Below are positions 25,326-35,177 of a stretch of 64,000 nt of DNA, one piece after another; position 1 is the stretch's first letter, and each line of letters opens with the position of its first letter. The DNA lies in NCBI RefSeq assembly GCF_019012925.1, contig NZ_JAGIRL010000006.1:6862-70861 (forward strand). Reading direction: 5' to 3'. The notes under the pieces were generated by a model, which searched no databases, was not told the DNA's origin, and worked only from the letters and a program-made list of their open reading frames with translations. The position numbers and the translations under genes are program-made. Origin of the DNA: Fusobacterium sp. (GTDB lineage: Bacteria > Fusobacteriota > Fusobacteriia > Fusobacteriales > Fusobacteriaceae).

Positions 25326-27029
25326 TTAGTTATTCTTAGAGTATTCAGCTGCATTATTTCCAGCTATATTTCCAAATACAGTTATATCTGTCATAGCGTT
25401 TCCACCTATTCTGTTAGCTCCATGTACTCCACCAGTTATCTCTCCAGCTGCATAAAGTCCTTTTATTACCTTTCCATCAGCTGTCAACACTTCAGCAGAA
25501 CTATTGATAGAAACTCCTCCCATTGTATGGTGTACAGCAGGTGAAACCTCAATTGCGTAGAAAGGAGCTTTTCCTAACTCTCTTGGTAGAATATTCTTAT
25601 TGAACTCTGTATCTTTTCCAGCTTTTACATACTCATTGTATTTATTCATAGTAGCATTAAGATTTTTCTTATCCACTCCTATTTTTTCAGCTAATTCATC
25701 TAATGAGTTACCAGATATAGCATAACCTTTTTTAATGTAGTTGTTTATAGCCCCTAGTTTCTCTCTTATAGACTCATCAAATACTAAGAAAGCACTCTTA
25801 CCATCTTGAGCTAACTCCGCTTTAGAAACCACGTCTCTTGTCTCTAGCTCATTGATAAATCTCTCTCCTTTTCTATTTACAAGGATAGCTCCCTCTCCTC
25901 TAACAGCCTCTGTTATCATAGCTGTATTGTGATGAACAACTGTTGGGTGAGTTTGTATCTCTGTCATATCTACTAATGTTCCTCCCACAGATTCAACCAT
26001 AGCTATTCCCTCTCCTGTTATAGCTGGGCTATTTGTTGATCCAAAATCCTTTAACTCTGGTTTATATTTAGCTACCATTTTTGAGTTAGCTCCAAATCCA
26101 CCTGTTGCCATTACTACAGCTTTAGCATGTATAGTGTAAACCTCTCCCTTATGTTCTACTTTTACACCTACTACTTTATCTCCATCTTTTAATATCTCTT
26201 TTACTGAACTCTCAAGTCTAATATCTATTCCCTCTTTTTCAGCTACATTTCCTAATGTCTCTACAATCATAGGTCCTACAGCTTTTCCCCCTGTTGGTCT
26301 ATGGATTCTTTTTACACTTTGACCACCTGTATAAGTTACCTCTGTTAGATCAGCTCCTCTATCTACTAACCAAGTGATAATATCTCCAGATCTATCTGTC
26401 ATAGTTTTTAAAAGTTCAGGATTATTTTTATTCTTTCCACCTTTTAATGTATCTTGGTAAAATAGTTCTGAACTATCTTCAATTCCTAATTTTTGCTGTA
26501 ATTTTGAGTTAGCTGCATTTATTCCAGCTGTTGCATAGTTAGTGTTTCCACCTAACATTGCCATTTTTTCAACTAGTATTACATTTACTCCCTTTTCTTT
26601 AGCTGAGATAGCTGCTGTAAGTCCAGCACCTCCTCCACCTACTACTACCACATCAGTTGTAGTATCAGTTAAAGCCACCTTCTCCTCTTTTACTGCTGAT
26701 TTGCTATTTAATACTATTCCAGCTGTTGCTATTGCAGATTTAACAGCCTCTTTTATCCCTTCAGATGTATAAGTTGCTCCTGCTACGTTGTCTACATCTA
26801 CATTTTGAGTAGCCACTATATTCTTAGTGATCTCTTTCATAGCTCTTTTAGTAAAGTTAGTCTCTTGATGTTCTAATACTTTTACCTCTTTTATCTCGTT
26901 ACCCTCATATGTAACTCCTACTTTAATATCCCCTTTATAACCTTTTCCAACTCCCTCTACCTCTGCTCCATAGCTAGCTGTAAAAAGAAGTGATAAAGCT
27001 GAAATCATACTTATCAGTCTTTTTTTCAT
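25326..27029 (-). CDS. Periplasmic FMN/FAD fumarate- or urocanate-reductase-like flavoprotein
   Basis: 567 residues: Sec signal peptide, an FMN-binding domain (about 25-105) with the flavinylation motif DNVAGATYTS where FMN would be bound covalently to a Thr, then an FAD_binding_2 reductase domain starting DVVVVGGGGAGLTAAIS and ending GANRIGGNAMTD. There are no CxxCH heme motifs, so it is not a flavocytochrome; the layout fits the UrdA/ArdA/fumarate-reductase group that uses organic acids as electron sinks. The ATG at 27029 follows GGGAGG; a TTG further upstream is rejected. Substrate unknown. Confidence 0.85.
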   Translation of the reverse strand: MKKRLISMISALSLLFTASYGAEVEGVGKGYKGDIKVGVTYEGNEIKEVKVLEHQETNFTKRAMKEITKNIVATQNVDVDNVAGATYTSEGIKEAVKSAIATAGIVLNSKSAVKEEKVALTDTTTDVVVVGGGGAGLTAAISAKEKGVNVILVEKMAMLGGNTNYATAGINAANSKLQQKLGIEDSSELFYQDTLKGGKNKNNPELLKTMTDRSGDIITWLVDRGADLTEVTYTGGQSVKRIHRPTGGKAVGPMIVETLGNVAEKEGIDIRLESSVKEILKDGDKVVGVKVEHKGEVYTIHAKAVVMATGGFGANSKMVAKYKPELKDFGSTNSPAITGEGIAMVESVGGTLVDMTEIQTHPTVVHHNTAMITEAVRGEGAILVNRKGERFINELETRDVVSKAELAQDGKSAFLVFDESIREKLGAINNYIKKGYAISGNSLDELAEKIGVDKKNLNATMNKYNEYVKAGKDTEFNKNILPRELGKAPFYAIEVSPAVHHTMGGVSINSSAEVLTADGKVIKGLYAAGEITGGVHGANRIGGNAMTDITVFGNIAGNNAAEYSKNN

Positions 27030-27062
27030 ATAAAAAATACCTCCCAAATTATTTTAATATTA

Positions 27063-27097
27063 GTATCACATATACAACATATTATATATTATGATAC
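27063..27097. promoter_or_regulatory. Inverted repeat over the reductase promoter
   Basis: Arms GTATCA (27063-27068) and TGATAC (27092-27097): one in the -35/-10 spacer, the other downstream of the -10. The position suits a repressor. Confidence 0.4.
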
Positions 27098-27109
27098 ACA
27101 TATTGTCAA
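27081..27109 (-). promoter_or_regulatory. Consensus promoter of the periplasmic flavin reductase
   Basis: Minus strand TTGACA (27104-27109), 17 bases, TATAAT (27081-27086): a perfect sigma-70/SigA match. Confidence 0.85.
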
Positions 27110-27169
27110 CGATTTAAAGAGGTATTTTTATGATTATTTCAAAACACTTCAAACTATATAAGTATATAA

Positions 27170-28837
27170 CTATCTCAAATTAAATTTTTCTAAATCTTCA
27201 TCTACACTTCCTATCCCAGCAATTCCAAAATTATCAACTAAGACTTTAGCCACATTTGGAGATAGAAAAGCTGGTAGTGTTGGTCCTAAGTGTATATTTT
27301 TCACTCCTAAATATAGTAGAGCAAGTAATACTATTACAGCTTTTTGTTCATACCAAGCTATATTATAGACAATTGGTAACTCGTTTATGTCATTTAATCC
27401 AAAAACTTCCTTCAATTTTAAAGCAATCACAGCTAGTGAGTAGGAATCATTACACTGTCCAGCATCTAGTACTCTTGGAATACCATTTATCTCTCCTAGA
27501 TTTAATTTATTATACTTATATTTTGCACAACCAGCAGTTAAAATAACTGTGTCTTTTGGCAACTTTTCAGCAAATTCTGTATAGTAATTTCTACTATTCA
27601 TTCTTCCATCACAACCAGCCATTACCACAAATCTCTTAATTGCTCCTGATTTTACATTCTCTATAACTTTATCTGCTAGAGTTAGTACTTGGTTGTGTGC
27701 AAATCCACCAACTATCTCTCCTTTTTCCAATTCTGTAGGAGATTTACACTTTTTTGCCAACTCTATTACTTCTGAAAAATCCTTACTTCCATCTTTGTTT
27801 ATCTTAACTCTTTTCCATCCTGGATAACCAGCTGCATTAGTTGTAAATACTCTATCTTGGTAAGTTGACTCCTTTGAAGGTGGAACTATACAGTTTGTTG
27901 TAAACACTATTGGTCCATTAAATTTCTCAAACTCCTCCTTCTGCTTCCACCAAGCATTTCCATAGTTTCCAAAAAAGTGTGGATATTTTTTTAATTCTGG
28001 ATAGTAATGTCCTGGTAACATCTCAGAATGAGTATAGATATCCACTCCACTATTCTCACTCTGCTCCAATAACTGTTTCAAGTCATTTAAATCGTGTCCA
28101 CTTATAAGTATTCCCGGTCTTGACCCTACTCCTATATTTACCTTTGTAATTACAGGATTTCCAAAAGCTGAGGTATTTGCCTCATCTAAAAGAGCCATTA
28201 CCTTCACTCCATAGTTTCCACACTCTAAGACTAAGGCTGTTAACTCTTCACCTGTCATTGTATCATCTAAAGTTGCTATCAACCCTTTTTCCACAAAGGC
28301 AATTATATCACTATCTACTTTTCCTAAATTCATAGCATGTTCAGCATAAGCTCCCATACCCTTTAATCCATATGTCAATAGCTCTCTCAACGATCTTATA
28401 TCCTCGTTTTCACTTCTTAAGATTCCAACCTCTTTTCTCTTAGAATATTCCAATATCTCCTCATCACTATTTATAGTTACTGAAACTATCTCTCCATACT
28501 TTTCAAGCTCTACATTTTCACTCTCAAGCAATTTTGATTTCAATTCCTCTCTCAATTTCAATCCTTTTCTTATCTCAGCTATAATAGCCTCATCATCAAA
28601 GTTAGCATTAGTTATTGTGATAAATAGTGAATTGATTAGGTATCTCTCTATCTCTCTTGAAATACTCTCTCTTCTTCTTAAAATTGAGCTACAGATAGCT
28701 ACACTTTTTGTAATATATATTAACAGATCTTGTAAATTAGCTGTTTCTGCCTTTTTCCCACATACACCTACAATTGAACAACCCTTGCCTTGAGCTGTCT
28801 CTTGACATTGATAACAAAACATCTTTCCATTACACAT
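27170..28837 (-). CDS. hcp: Hybrid cluster protein (hydroxylamine reductase)
   Basis: 555 residues. The N-terminal [20 protein letters not shown] cysteines hold the cubane cluster, and later cysteines ([24 protein letters not shown]) supply the hybrid cluster. It reduces hydroxylamine or nitric oxide and protects anaerobes from nitrosative stress. AAGGAGG precedes the ATG at 28837. Transcription arriving from tRNA-Thr is blocked by a palindromic terminator at 28880-28915. Confidence 0.95.
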   Translation of the reverse strand: MCNGKMFCYQCQETAQGKGCSIVGVCGKKAETANLQDLLIYITKSVAICSSILRRRESISREIERYLINSLFITITNANFDDEAIIAEIRKGLKLREELKSKLLESENVELEKYGEIVSVTINSDEEILEYSKRKEVGILRSENEDIRSLRELLTYGLKGMGAYAEHAMNLGKVDSDIIAFVEKGLIATLDDTMTGEELTALVLECGNYGVKVMALLDEANTSAFGNPVITKVNIGVGSRPGILISGHDLNDLKQLLEQSENSGVDIYTHSEMLPGHYYPELKKYPHFFGNYGNAWWKQKEEFEKFNGPIVFTTNCIVPPSKESTYQDRVFTTNAAGYPGWKRVKINKDGSKDFSEVIELAKKCKSPTELEKGEIVGGFAHNQVLTLADKVIENVKSGAIKRFVVMAGCDGRMNSRNYYTEFAEKLPKDTVILTAGCAKYKYNKLNLGEINGIPRVLDAGQCNDSYSLAVIALKLKEVFGLNDINELPIVYNIAWYEQKAVIVLLALLYLGVKNIHLGPTLPAFLSPNVAKVLVDNFGIAGIGSVDEDLEKFNLR

Positions 28838-28879
28838 AAAAACTACCTCCTTAAATTTACTTCACTAATATAGTACATT

Positions 28880-28915
28880 AAAATTAAAAAAAAATCGGTA
28901 ACATATGTTACCGAT
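28880..28915 (-). terminator. Terminator of tRNA-Thr
   Basis: A perfect 22-base palindrome centred on CATATG (28894-28915) followed on the minus strand by nine Ts, 15 bases past the tRNA 3' end. Confidence 0.8.
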
Positions 28916-28929
28916 CTAGATATTTTTTA

Positions 28930-29005
28930 TGGTGCTCCAGAGTGGATTCGAACCACCTACCTCTTGCTTACCATGCAAGTGCTCTGCCTAGTGAGCTACT
29001 AGAGC
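28930..29005 (-). tRNA. tRNA-Thr (anticodon GGU)
   Basis: 76 bases including encoded CCA. Acceptor GCTCTAG/CTGGAGC, D-stem GCTC/GAGC, anticodon stem CTTGC/GCAAG with loop ATGGTAA (anticodon GGT) and T-arm GGTGG-TTCGAAT-CCACT all fold on the minus strand. It reads ACC and ACU. Confidence 0.93.
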
Positions 29006-29015
29006 AACTAACTTA

Positions 29016-29044
29016 ATCATAGCACATTTAGTTGAAAAAATCAA
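29016..29044 (-). promoter_or_regulatory. Promoter of tRNA-Thr
   Basis: Minus strand TTGATT (29039-29044), 17 bases, TATGAT (29016-29021), ending about 10 bases before the tRNA. Confidence 0.65.
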
Positions 29045-29045
29045 A

Positions 29046-29750
29046 CTACTGTTCAAATACTCCTAAATCTTTATTATCAATTAAAAGTTCCACTCTATCA
29101 TCATCTGTCAAGTATGAGTATTTTTTTATAAACCATCTCACTAACTCTTCATCTCTTTTTACCACTGTACCATTATCTATGAATATATTAATTGTTATCC
29201 CTCTAAAATATCTCAAACCAAGCTCGATATCTCTATCTATCATCTCTTTGGTCTGCCCCTTTGTACAGATGAGTAAGCATACAGAGTAGACCTCTTTTCC
29301 TATCTCTTCTAGTTGTTCCTCATTCAAAGAGAAATTCTTATTGTACCCTTCTATTCTATATCTATTATCAAATGTTTCAAGCCCCATTCTAAATCTAATC
29401 TCTATTCCTGAAAAGTACTCTCTAATCTCCTTCAATCTTTTAATATATCCATAGTAGATCTCAAAATAAAGAGTTTTTATATTTTTTTCCAACACTACTT
29501 TTTTTATCTCAGCTAAAGTTCTCTGTGTTAACTCAAAAACAGAACCAGAGTTTATTACCTCTAAAACTCCATACTCTCCTGTTACCTCCTGTAGCACCTC
29601 TAAATTTACTCTATCTATCTCTTTTTCATCTAAAGAGTTATCCTCTATATAGTTACAAAAACTACACTTTCCATATTTACAAGGAAAGCTTTTTAGCAAT
29701 ACTATCTCTCTCTGATGTTTATCCTCTATTTTATTATATCTTATTCCCAT
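29046..29750 (-). CDS. Radical SAM protein
   Basis: 234 residues. The cluster motif is near residue 24: CKYGKCSFC, so C-x4-C-x2-C. It is followed by a beta/alpha barrel pattern and MGLETFDNRYR, which resembles Elp3/YhcC-like radical SAM enzymes. At 234 residues there is little beyond the core domain. The substrate is unknown. It stands just upstream of the tRNA-Thr gene on the same strand. Confidence 0.75.
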   Translation of the reverse strand: MGIRYNKIEDKHQREIVLLKSFPCKYGKCSFCNYIEDNSLDEKEIDRVNLEVLQEVTGEYGVLEVINSGSVFELTQRTLAEIKKVVLEKNIKTLYFEIYYGYIKRLKEIREYFSGIEIRFRMGLETFDNRYRIEGYNKNFSLNEEQLEEIGKEVYSVCLLICTKGQTKEMIDRDIELGLRYFRGITINIFIDNGTVVKRDEELVRWFIKKYSYLTDDDRVELLIDNKDLGVFEQ

Positions 29751-29831
29751 TTTTACTCCTTTTTTACTAAATATTTTTTAATTATACCATTTTTTAGAAC
29801 TAAAAAAAAGTAACAATTTTATTTTCGTAAT

Positions 29832-29863
29832 AAAAAAACTGAGTAAATCTGCTCTACTCAGTT
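29832..29863 (-). terminator. Terminator of the cyclophilin gene
   Basis: AACTGAGTA/TACTCAGTT stem with a seven-base minus-strand T-run, 15 bases past the stop. Confidence 0.85.
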
Positions 29864-29877
29864 CTCTCTATTCTCAA

Positions 29878-30693
29878 TTAGAAATCATATGAATCAGTTG
29901 CTACTTCCTCTTCACCTTTAATTTTCTTCTCAACGGCTCTTATAAATCTAGGAATTGGCCACTCCTTCTCCTCTTCTGTCTTCTCATTTCTAGTATAGAT
30001 TCTTGTAAGCTCCTCTTTATATGCAAGAGCCTCTCCTTGATAATCCTCTATTGGTTTAACAGTATACTCTTTAAGTCCTGGATAAGTTGTATCTAAGACC
30101 TTGTTCCATTGATCTATTTGATCTTTATGAAGTGATAGGAAAAAGTCTATATCTCCACTGAATTTGATCTCTTTTATTATATCTCCAACTTCTAATTTTT
30201 TTATTTTTTCAAAGTCACTATCACTTACATACTCACCAAATATAGTGTGTTTTCCATTTAGCCATTCAGCTGGATATAAAGTGATAAAAAATTGTGATCC
30301 CCCTGTTTCTGGTCCAGCATTAGCCATAGCTAACATACCTTGTTGAAAGAAATCTAGCCATTCAACATTCTCATCAGGTATAAAATATCCTGGTCCTCCT
30401 GTCCCTGTTCCTGTTGGATCTCCACCTTGTACCATAAAGTTCTCTACAGCACGGTGTATCTTTGTATTATTGTAGAATCCTCTTTGAGCCAAATTGATAA
30501 AGTTGGCTACTGTTATAGGTGCAGCTTCTGGATAAAGATAGAAACTAATTTCTCCTTGAGTTGTAACAAATGTTGCTCTGATATCATTGTACTTAGCAGC
30601 CTCCTCTCTTCTAGCTAGCTCTCTTAAACTAGTACAAGAAAAAGCTGAGAAAACAAGTACTAATGTCATTAAATATTTTAATAGTCTCTTCAT
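29878..30693 (-). CDS. Cyclophilin-type peptidyl-prolyl isomerase lipoprotein
   Basis: 271 residues. The signal peptide ends in a lipobox (SAFSC), then a cyclophilin domain (about 38-190) with FHR-like IHRAVENFMVQGGDP and GGSQFFIT, and a 75-residue charged tail. It should fold proteins in the periplasm as a membrane-anchored chaperone. It follows potC on the same strand after 65 bases, in the place where potD is usually found. Confidence 0.88.
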   Translation of the reverse strand: MKRLLKYLMTLVLVFSAFSCTSLRELARREEAAKYNDIRATFVTTQGEISFYLYPEAAPITVANFINLAQRGFYNNTKIHRAVENFMVQGGDPTGTGTGGPGYFIPDENVEWLDFFQQGMLAMANAGPETGGSQFFITLYPAEWLNGKHTIFGEYVSDSDFEKIKKLEVGDIIKEIKFSGDIDFFLSLHKDQIDQWNKVLDTTYPGLKEYTVKPIEDYQGEALAYKEELTRIYTRNEKTEEEKEWPIPRFIRAVEKKIKGEEEVATDSYDF

Positions 30694-30758
30694 TGTTCAA
30701 TCCTCCAAAGTTATTCTTTAGTATGATTATACTATAATTTTTCCTATTTTCCAAGAAA

Positions 30759-31532
30759 TTATTTTATTAAATATTTTTGTAAGCTCTTAGTAGATAGAGT
30801 TAAAATTATAGATATACCTATCAGTAGAACTGACAGTGCATTTATTACTGGAGAAACACCTAATCTAATCATAGAGTATATTCTCAGTGGAAGTGTTGAC
30901 GACCCCGGTCCAGCAACAAAGAAAGTTGTTACAAAATCATCAAATGAAAGTGTTACAGCTATTAGAAAACCAGATATTATTCCTGGAAGTATTGCTGGCA
31001 CTATTACTTTTGTAAGAGCTTGCCACTCTGTAGCTCCTAGATCATAAGCTGCTTCTACTATAGAGTAATCGAACTCTTCCAATCTTGATAATATTATAAA
31101 TAATACAAATGGTATATTGAAAGTAGTATGAGCTATAAATATTGTAGTCAATCCTAATTCAAACTTTATTGTTGCAAACAGTATTAGAAGTGAAACTCCC
31201 AATATTATCTCTGGTATAACTAAAGGTATGTATGTCAATGTTTGTAAATATTTTTTTCCCTTAAAATCATACCACTGTAATCCTATAGCTCCAAGTGTTC
31301 CTATTGTAGTTGAAATAATCCCTGAAACTATTGCTATTCCTACACTGTATCTAAAAGCTTTCCATATATTGTCTGAATACATGAAAAGTTCCTTGTACCA
31401 TCTCATTGAAAATCCTTTCCATACCATAGATTTTCCATCATTAAATGAGTAAATTATCAATATTATTAACGGTATATAGAAAAATAACATTGATAGTATG
31501 AAAAAGAATAATGACGTTCTTCTCTTATTCAT
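30759..31532 (-). CDS. potC: Spermidine/putrescine ABC transporter permease PotC
   Basis: 257 residues with about six membrane helices and the EAA loop (VEAAYDLGATEWQALTKV) of the PotC type. It overlaps potB by 8 bases. PotB and PotC form the channel for polyamine import, driven by PotA. No periplasmic receptor gene (potD) follows; a cyclophilin lipoprotein is there instead. Confidence 0.88.
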   Translation of the reverse strand: MNKRRTSLFFFILSMLFFYIPLIILIIYSFNDGKSMVWKGFSMRWYKELFMYSDNIWKAFRYSVGIAIVSGIISTTIGTLGAIGLQWYDFKGKKYLQTLTYIPLVIPEIILGVSLLILFATIKFELGLTTIFIAHTTFNIPFVLFIILSRLEEFDYSIVEAAYDLGATEWQALTKVIVPAILPGIISGFLIAVTLSFDDFVTTFFVAGPGSSTLPLRIYSMIRLGVSPVINALSVLLIGISIILTLSTKSLQKYLIK

Positions 31533-32382
31533 CTTCTGCCACCACCTCTGTCTTTGTCTCTTTATTGCTCAATTTCATAAATATCATAATTGCTATTGAA
31601 GTAACTATTATCAAAGCAGCTGATATTGTAGAGGCAAGTGGCCAGTTTCTGGTAACAGTAAGATGTTGTGCTATTATGTTTCCAAGCATTGTTGCCTGTG
31701 TTCCACCTACTAACTTTGGTACAGCATAAGATCCTAATGCAGGTATAAATGTAAATAGTACTGCTGTTACAATCCCCGGTTTGATATTTGGTATAAACAC
31801 CTTGAAGAAAGCCTCTCTATTTGTCGCTCCTAAATCTCTTGCTGCCTCTATTAATGAAAAGTCAAACTTCTCTATTACAGCATAAAGAGGTAAGATTGCA
31901 AAAGGTAAACTTGTATAGACTGTTATTAGTATTACTGCCCCTGTATTGTATAAAAACTGTATAGGAGTATCTAATATACCTATTTTTAACAAGAAGTTAT
32001 TTAAAAATCCATTATTTCCTAAAACAGCTATCCAAGCATAGATTCTTATTAAGAAGTTTGTCCAAAAGGGAATTATTACTAAAAATAGTAACTCCTTCTT
32101 ATACTTTGATCTAGCTATATAGTAAGCTGTTGGAAGAGATAACACAACTGTAAATATTGTTACCATAATAGAAATATATACAGTTTTTAAAAGTATTGTC
32201 AAAAAGATCTTATCTGTGAATATTTTAAAAGCTTCAAAGGATAACTCCATCTCCACTCCACCATAAGTTCCTCTCTTTAGGAAAGAGTATCCCAATACAA
32301 TCCCCATAGGTATTGCAAAAAATACTATTAACCACAATGTTATTGGAAGTGTATAACAAGCACCTATCCTATTTTTCTTCAC
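31525..32382 (-). CDS. potB: Spermidine/putrescine ABC transporter permease PotB
   Basis: 285 residues; six membrane helices and the EAA loop (IEAARDLGATNREAFFKV). It overlaps potA by 14 bases and potC by 8, as in tightly coupled pot operons. Confidence 0.88.
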   Translation of the reverse strand: MKKNRIGACYTLPITLWLIVFFAIPMGIVLGYSFLKRGTYGGVEMELSFEAFKIFTDKIFLTILLKTVYISIMVTIFTVVLSLPTAYYIARSKYKKELLFLVIIPFWTNFLIRIYAWIAVLGNNGFLNNFLLKIGILDTPIQFLYNTGAVILITVYTSLPFAILPLYAVIEKFDFSLIEAARDLGATNREAFFKVFIPNIKPGIVTAVLFTFIPALGSYAVPKLVGGTQATMLGNIIAQHLTVTRNWPLASTISAALIIVTSIAIMIFMKLSNKETKTEVVAEDE

Positions 32383-33511
32383 TAGATATCACCTCTACTA
32401 AGAAACCATCATCTGCGTCCCAAGCTATGTAAGCATCTTCGTCCCACCAGATAGCTCCCTCATCATTATCATCAAAGTAAACAGCATGTTGCTTAAATAC
32501 TTTAAAAGTCATATCCTTATTATTATTTAAAAATACGAAGTACTTACTTTGGAATCCTGAATAGATTAACTCATTTACGTATACCTTTAAAACATTTATT
32601 TTCTCTTTTTCATTGATTCCTTTAGGCATAGTCTTAGAAAGTTTTATCTTCTCTGGTCTGATTGAAACTTTTACTCTATCTCCTACTTTTACAGGTTTGT
32701 CCATCTCAAATACAAGTTCACCCAATTGCTCATTGTATAGCTTTGCAAACTCATCATCTATTATCTCAGTTACCTTTCCATCAAAGAAGTTATTTTCACC
32801 TATAAAATCTGCTACAAAAGAGTCTGCTGGTGATTCATAAACTTCAGCAGGTGTTCCAACTTGTAAAACCTCTCCCTTGTTCATAACAGCTATTCTATCT
32901 GATATTGAAAGTGCCTCTTGTTGATCGTGAGTTATAAATATAAATGTTATTCCTACCTCTTCATGTATCAAGTCTAACTCTATCAATAGATTTTGTCTTA
33001 ACTTGGCATCTAATGCTGACAATGGCTCATCAAGAAGTAAAAGTCCCGGCTTATTGATTAAAGCTCTAGCTATTGAAACTCTCTGTTGCTGTCCTCCAGA
33101 TAGCTGATTTGGTTTCTTGTTTATATGTTCAGATAGTCCTACCATCTTTACAAACTTCTTTACCTCACTATCTATTGTCTTTTCATCAACCTTTTTTAAT
33201 CTCAAAGGAAAAGCCACATTCTCATATACAGTCAAATGAGGGAATAAAGCGTATTTTTGGAATATTGTATTTACATTTCTCTTGTTGGGAGGAAGTTTTG
33301 TAATATCCTCATCACCTAGATATATAGCTCCACCATCTAGTTCTGTAAATCCTGCAATCATTCTAAGTAAGGTGGTTTTACCACACCCCGAAGGTCCCAG
33401 AATAGAAAAAATTTCTCCATCTTTTATATCTAAATTGATGTTTTTCAACACTTGAACTCCATCATAACTTTTAGTGACATTCTTAATACTTATATCTTTT
33501 TTCAATCTCAT
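32369..33511 (-). CDS. potA: Spermidine/putrescine ABC transporter ATPase PotA
   Basis: 380 residues: ATPase domain with GPSGCGKTT, LSGGQQQR and LLLDEP, then a C-terminal TOBE domain from about residue 275. First gene of potABC. The GGAGG site is only one base from the ATG at 33511 but 7 bases from a TTG at 33505, so the TTG may be the true start. Together with the decarboxylase-arginase gene at 17 kb, the cell seems able both to make and to import polyamines. Confidence 0.9.
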   Translation of the reverse strand: MRLKKDISIKNVTKSYDGVQVLKNINLDIKDGEIFSILGPSGCGKTTLLRMIAGFTELDGGAIYLGDEDITKLPPNKRNVNTIFQKYALFPHLTVYENVAFPLRLKKVDEKTIDSEVKKFVKMVGLSEHINKKPNQLSGGQQQRVSIARALINKPGLLLLDEPLSALDAKLRQNLLIELDLIHEEVGITFIFITHDQQEALSISDRIAVMNKGEVLQVGTPAEVYESPADSFVADFIGENNFFDGKVTEIIDDEFAKLYNEQLGELVFEMDKPVKVGDRVKVSIRPEKIKLSKTMPKGINEKEKINVLKVYVNELIYSGFQSKYFVFLNNNKDMTFKVFKQHAVYFDDNDEGAIWWDEDAYIAWDADDGFLVEVISSEEK

Positions 33512-33640
33512 ACCTCCATTATTCAGAATAAATTACATACTCTTCGTTTAATATTTTGTTCTTTATTTTTTAAAATATTTCTATTTTTTAATCACTTTGA
33601 AAATTATAGCATAAATTATAAAAATTGAAAAGAGATAATA

Positions 33641-34072
33641 TTAAATTATCTCAATACTATCTCCCACTCTAACTTTTCCACCTTTTAAAACCACTGTAAA
33701 TATACCCTCTCTAGGCATAATACAATCTCCTACACTATGGTATATTGCACAGTGTGAATGACACTCCTTCCCTATTTGTGTCACCTCTAAAACTATCTCT
33801 TCTCCTATTTTCAACTTAGTCCCAACAGGCAATTTTGCACAATCTATTCCATCTACAATAATATTCTCTCCAAAATCTCCATCTACAACAGATCCACCTC
33901 TAGATTTAAACTCATCTATCTTCTGTTTTGAGATCAAACTAACCTGTCTATGCCAATTCCCAGCATGAGCATCTCCCTCTAGACCAAAATTCTCTATTAA
34001 AACTCCCTCGTTAACACTCTTTTTCTGAGTTCCCTTCTTCTCACTTGTACAAACTGCTACTATCTTTGCCAC
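33641..34072 (-). CDS. MOSC domain protein
   Basis: 143 residues of the MOSC fold (molybdenum cofactor sulfurase C-terminal), with the conserved cysteine in GKECHSHCAIY. A GTG at 34072 is preferred: GGAGG lies 8 bases upstream, inside the last codons of moaA, and the start is 4 bases after the moaA stop. An ATG at 34093 overlapping moaA has no ribosome site. Adjacent to moaA, it probably handles molybdenum cofactor or sulfur transfer. Confidence 0.8.
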   Translation of the reverse strand: MAKIVAVCTSEKKGTQKKSVNEGVLIENFGLEGDAHAGNWHRQVSLISKQKIDEFKSRGGSVVDGDFGENIIVDGIDCAKLPVGTKLKIGEEIVLEVTQIGKECHSHCAIYHSVGDCIMPREGIFTVVLKGGKVRVGDSIEII

Positions 34073-34076
34073 TCTC

Positions 34077-35051
34077 TTATCCTCCAATCTCATTCATATA
34101 TCTCTTATCTGCTCTCTTATTTTCAACTTTCTCTCTCATACTATGTTTTTCTGGCTTGTTATTTATAGCCTCTACTATCTTAGTTTTTATAAACTCATTA
34201 TCATATCCCGATCTCAAAAGTTCTTTTAAATTTATCCCACTATTAAGATGTAAACAGAGTTTTAAAAATCCCTCTGCTGTCACCCTCACTCTATTACACT
34301 GCTCACAAAATCCGTGAGATATCGGGGTAATAAAACCAACACAACCTTGCCCAAACTCTGTCTTGTAATAGATAGCTGGTCCTGAACCTATCCTCTCATC
34401 AAAATAGATCAATTTTCTCTCTTTCTCTATAATTTCCTTCACTTCATCATTTGAAATAGGACGATACTCTTTTCCCATTCCAATTGGCATCAGTTCAATA
34501 AATCTTACATCTATGGGATATCTCTCTGTAAGTCTTACAAAATCCATAATCTCACTATCATTTTTTCCTCTTATTAAGACTACATTCAGTTTAATCCTTT
34601 TGAAGTTTAGCTCCAATGCTTTTTTTATAGAATTTAGAACTTTTGATAACTCTCCCCCTGTGATCTCCCTATATAGCCCTTCTTTTAATGTATCAAGGCT
34701 TATGTTCAAACTATATATCTTTTTGGATCTTAAGAATTCTAACTCCTCTTCCAAGCTTATTCCATTAGTAGTCAAACTGATCTCATCTATTGTATCTATA
34801 CTATCTATCCCTTGAATTATCTCTCTAAAATTCTTTCTTACAAGAGGTTCTCCCCCTGTGATACGAACTTTTTTTACACCCAATTCAGAAAAGATCTCTA
34901 CAACTCTTTTTATCTCTTCTACACTCAAAATCTCATCTTTAGGTAAAAAAACTATATCTTTATCTCCCATACAGTATTTACATCTCAAATTACATCTATC
35001 TGTAATTGACACTCTTAAATATTCGATATCTCTACCTAATCTATCTCTCAT
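34077..35051 (-). CDS. moaA: GTP 3',8-cyclase, first step of molybdenum cofactor synthesis
   Basis: 324 residues. Radical SAM motif CNLRCKYC near the start, second cluster cysteines CEQCNRVRVTAEGFLKLC is the C-x2-C-x13-C site, and the chain ends in GG, the catalytic tail of MoaA. It converts GTP to the cyclic precursor of molybdopterin. The ATG at 35051 gives the normal family start (MRDRLGRDIEYLRVS); a TTG at 35060 is an alternative. Divergent from a molybdenum-hydroxylase accessory operon. Confidence 0.92.
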   Translation of the reverse strand: MRDRLGRDIEYLRVSITDRCNLRCKYCMGDKDIVFLPKDEILSVEEIKRVVEIFSELGVKKVRITGGEPLVRKNFREIIQGIDSIDTIDEISLTTNGISLEEELEFLRSKKIYSLNISLDTLKEGLYREITGGELSKVLNSIKKALELNFKRIKLNVVLIRGKNDSEIMDFVRLTERYPIDVRFIELMPIGMGKEYRPISNDEVKEIIEKERKLIYFDERIGSGPAIYYKTEFGQGCVGFITPISHGFCEQCNRVRVTAEGFLKLCLHLNSGINLKELLRSGYDNEFIKTKIVEAINNKPEKHSMREKVENKRADKRYMNEIGG

Positions 35052-35115
35052 CTTCCTCAACTCACTCTCTATGCCTTTAATATACCATATTTATCATAAT
35101 ATTTCTATTAAAAAG

Positions 35116-35144
35116 TTGACATATCTCGTAAACTAGATTATGCT
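35116..35144 (+). promoter_or_regulatory. Promoter of the yqeB-xdhC-ridA operon
   Basis: TTGACA (35116-35121), 17 bases, TATGCT (35139-35144). Confidence 0.7.
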
Positions 35145-35177
35145 AATATATATGAATATATGATAGAGGTGATCTAA

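Noticed and set aside
28894..28915. 22-base palindrome between tRNA-Thr and hcp as a regulator site for hcp
   Set aside because: It is followed by a nine-T run in the tRNA direction, so a terminator explains it. A double role remains possible.
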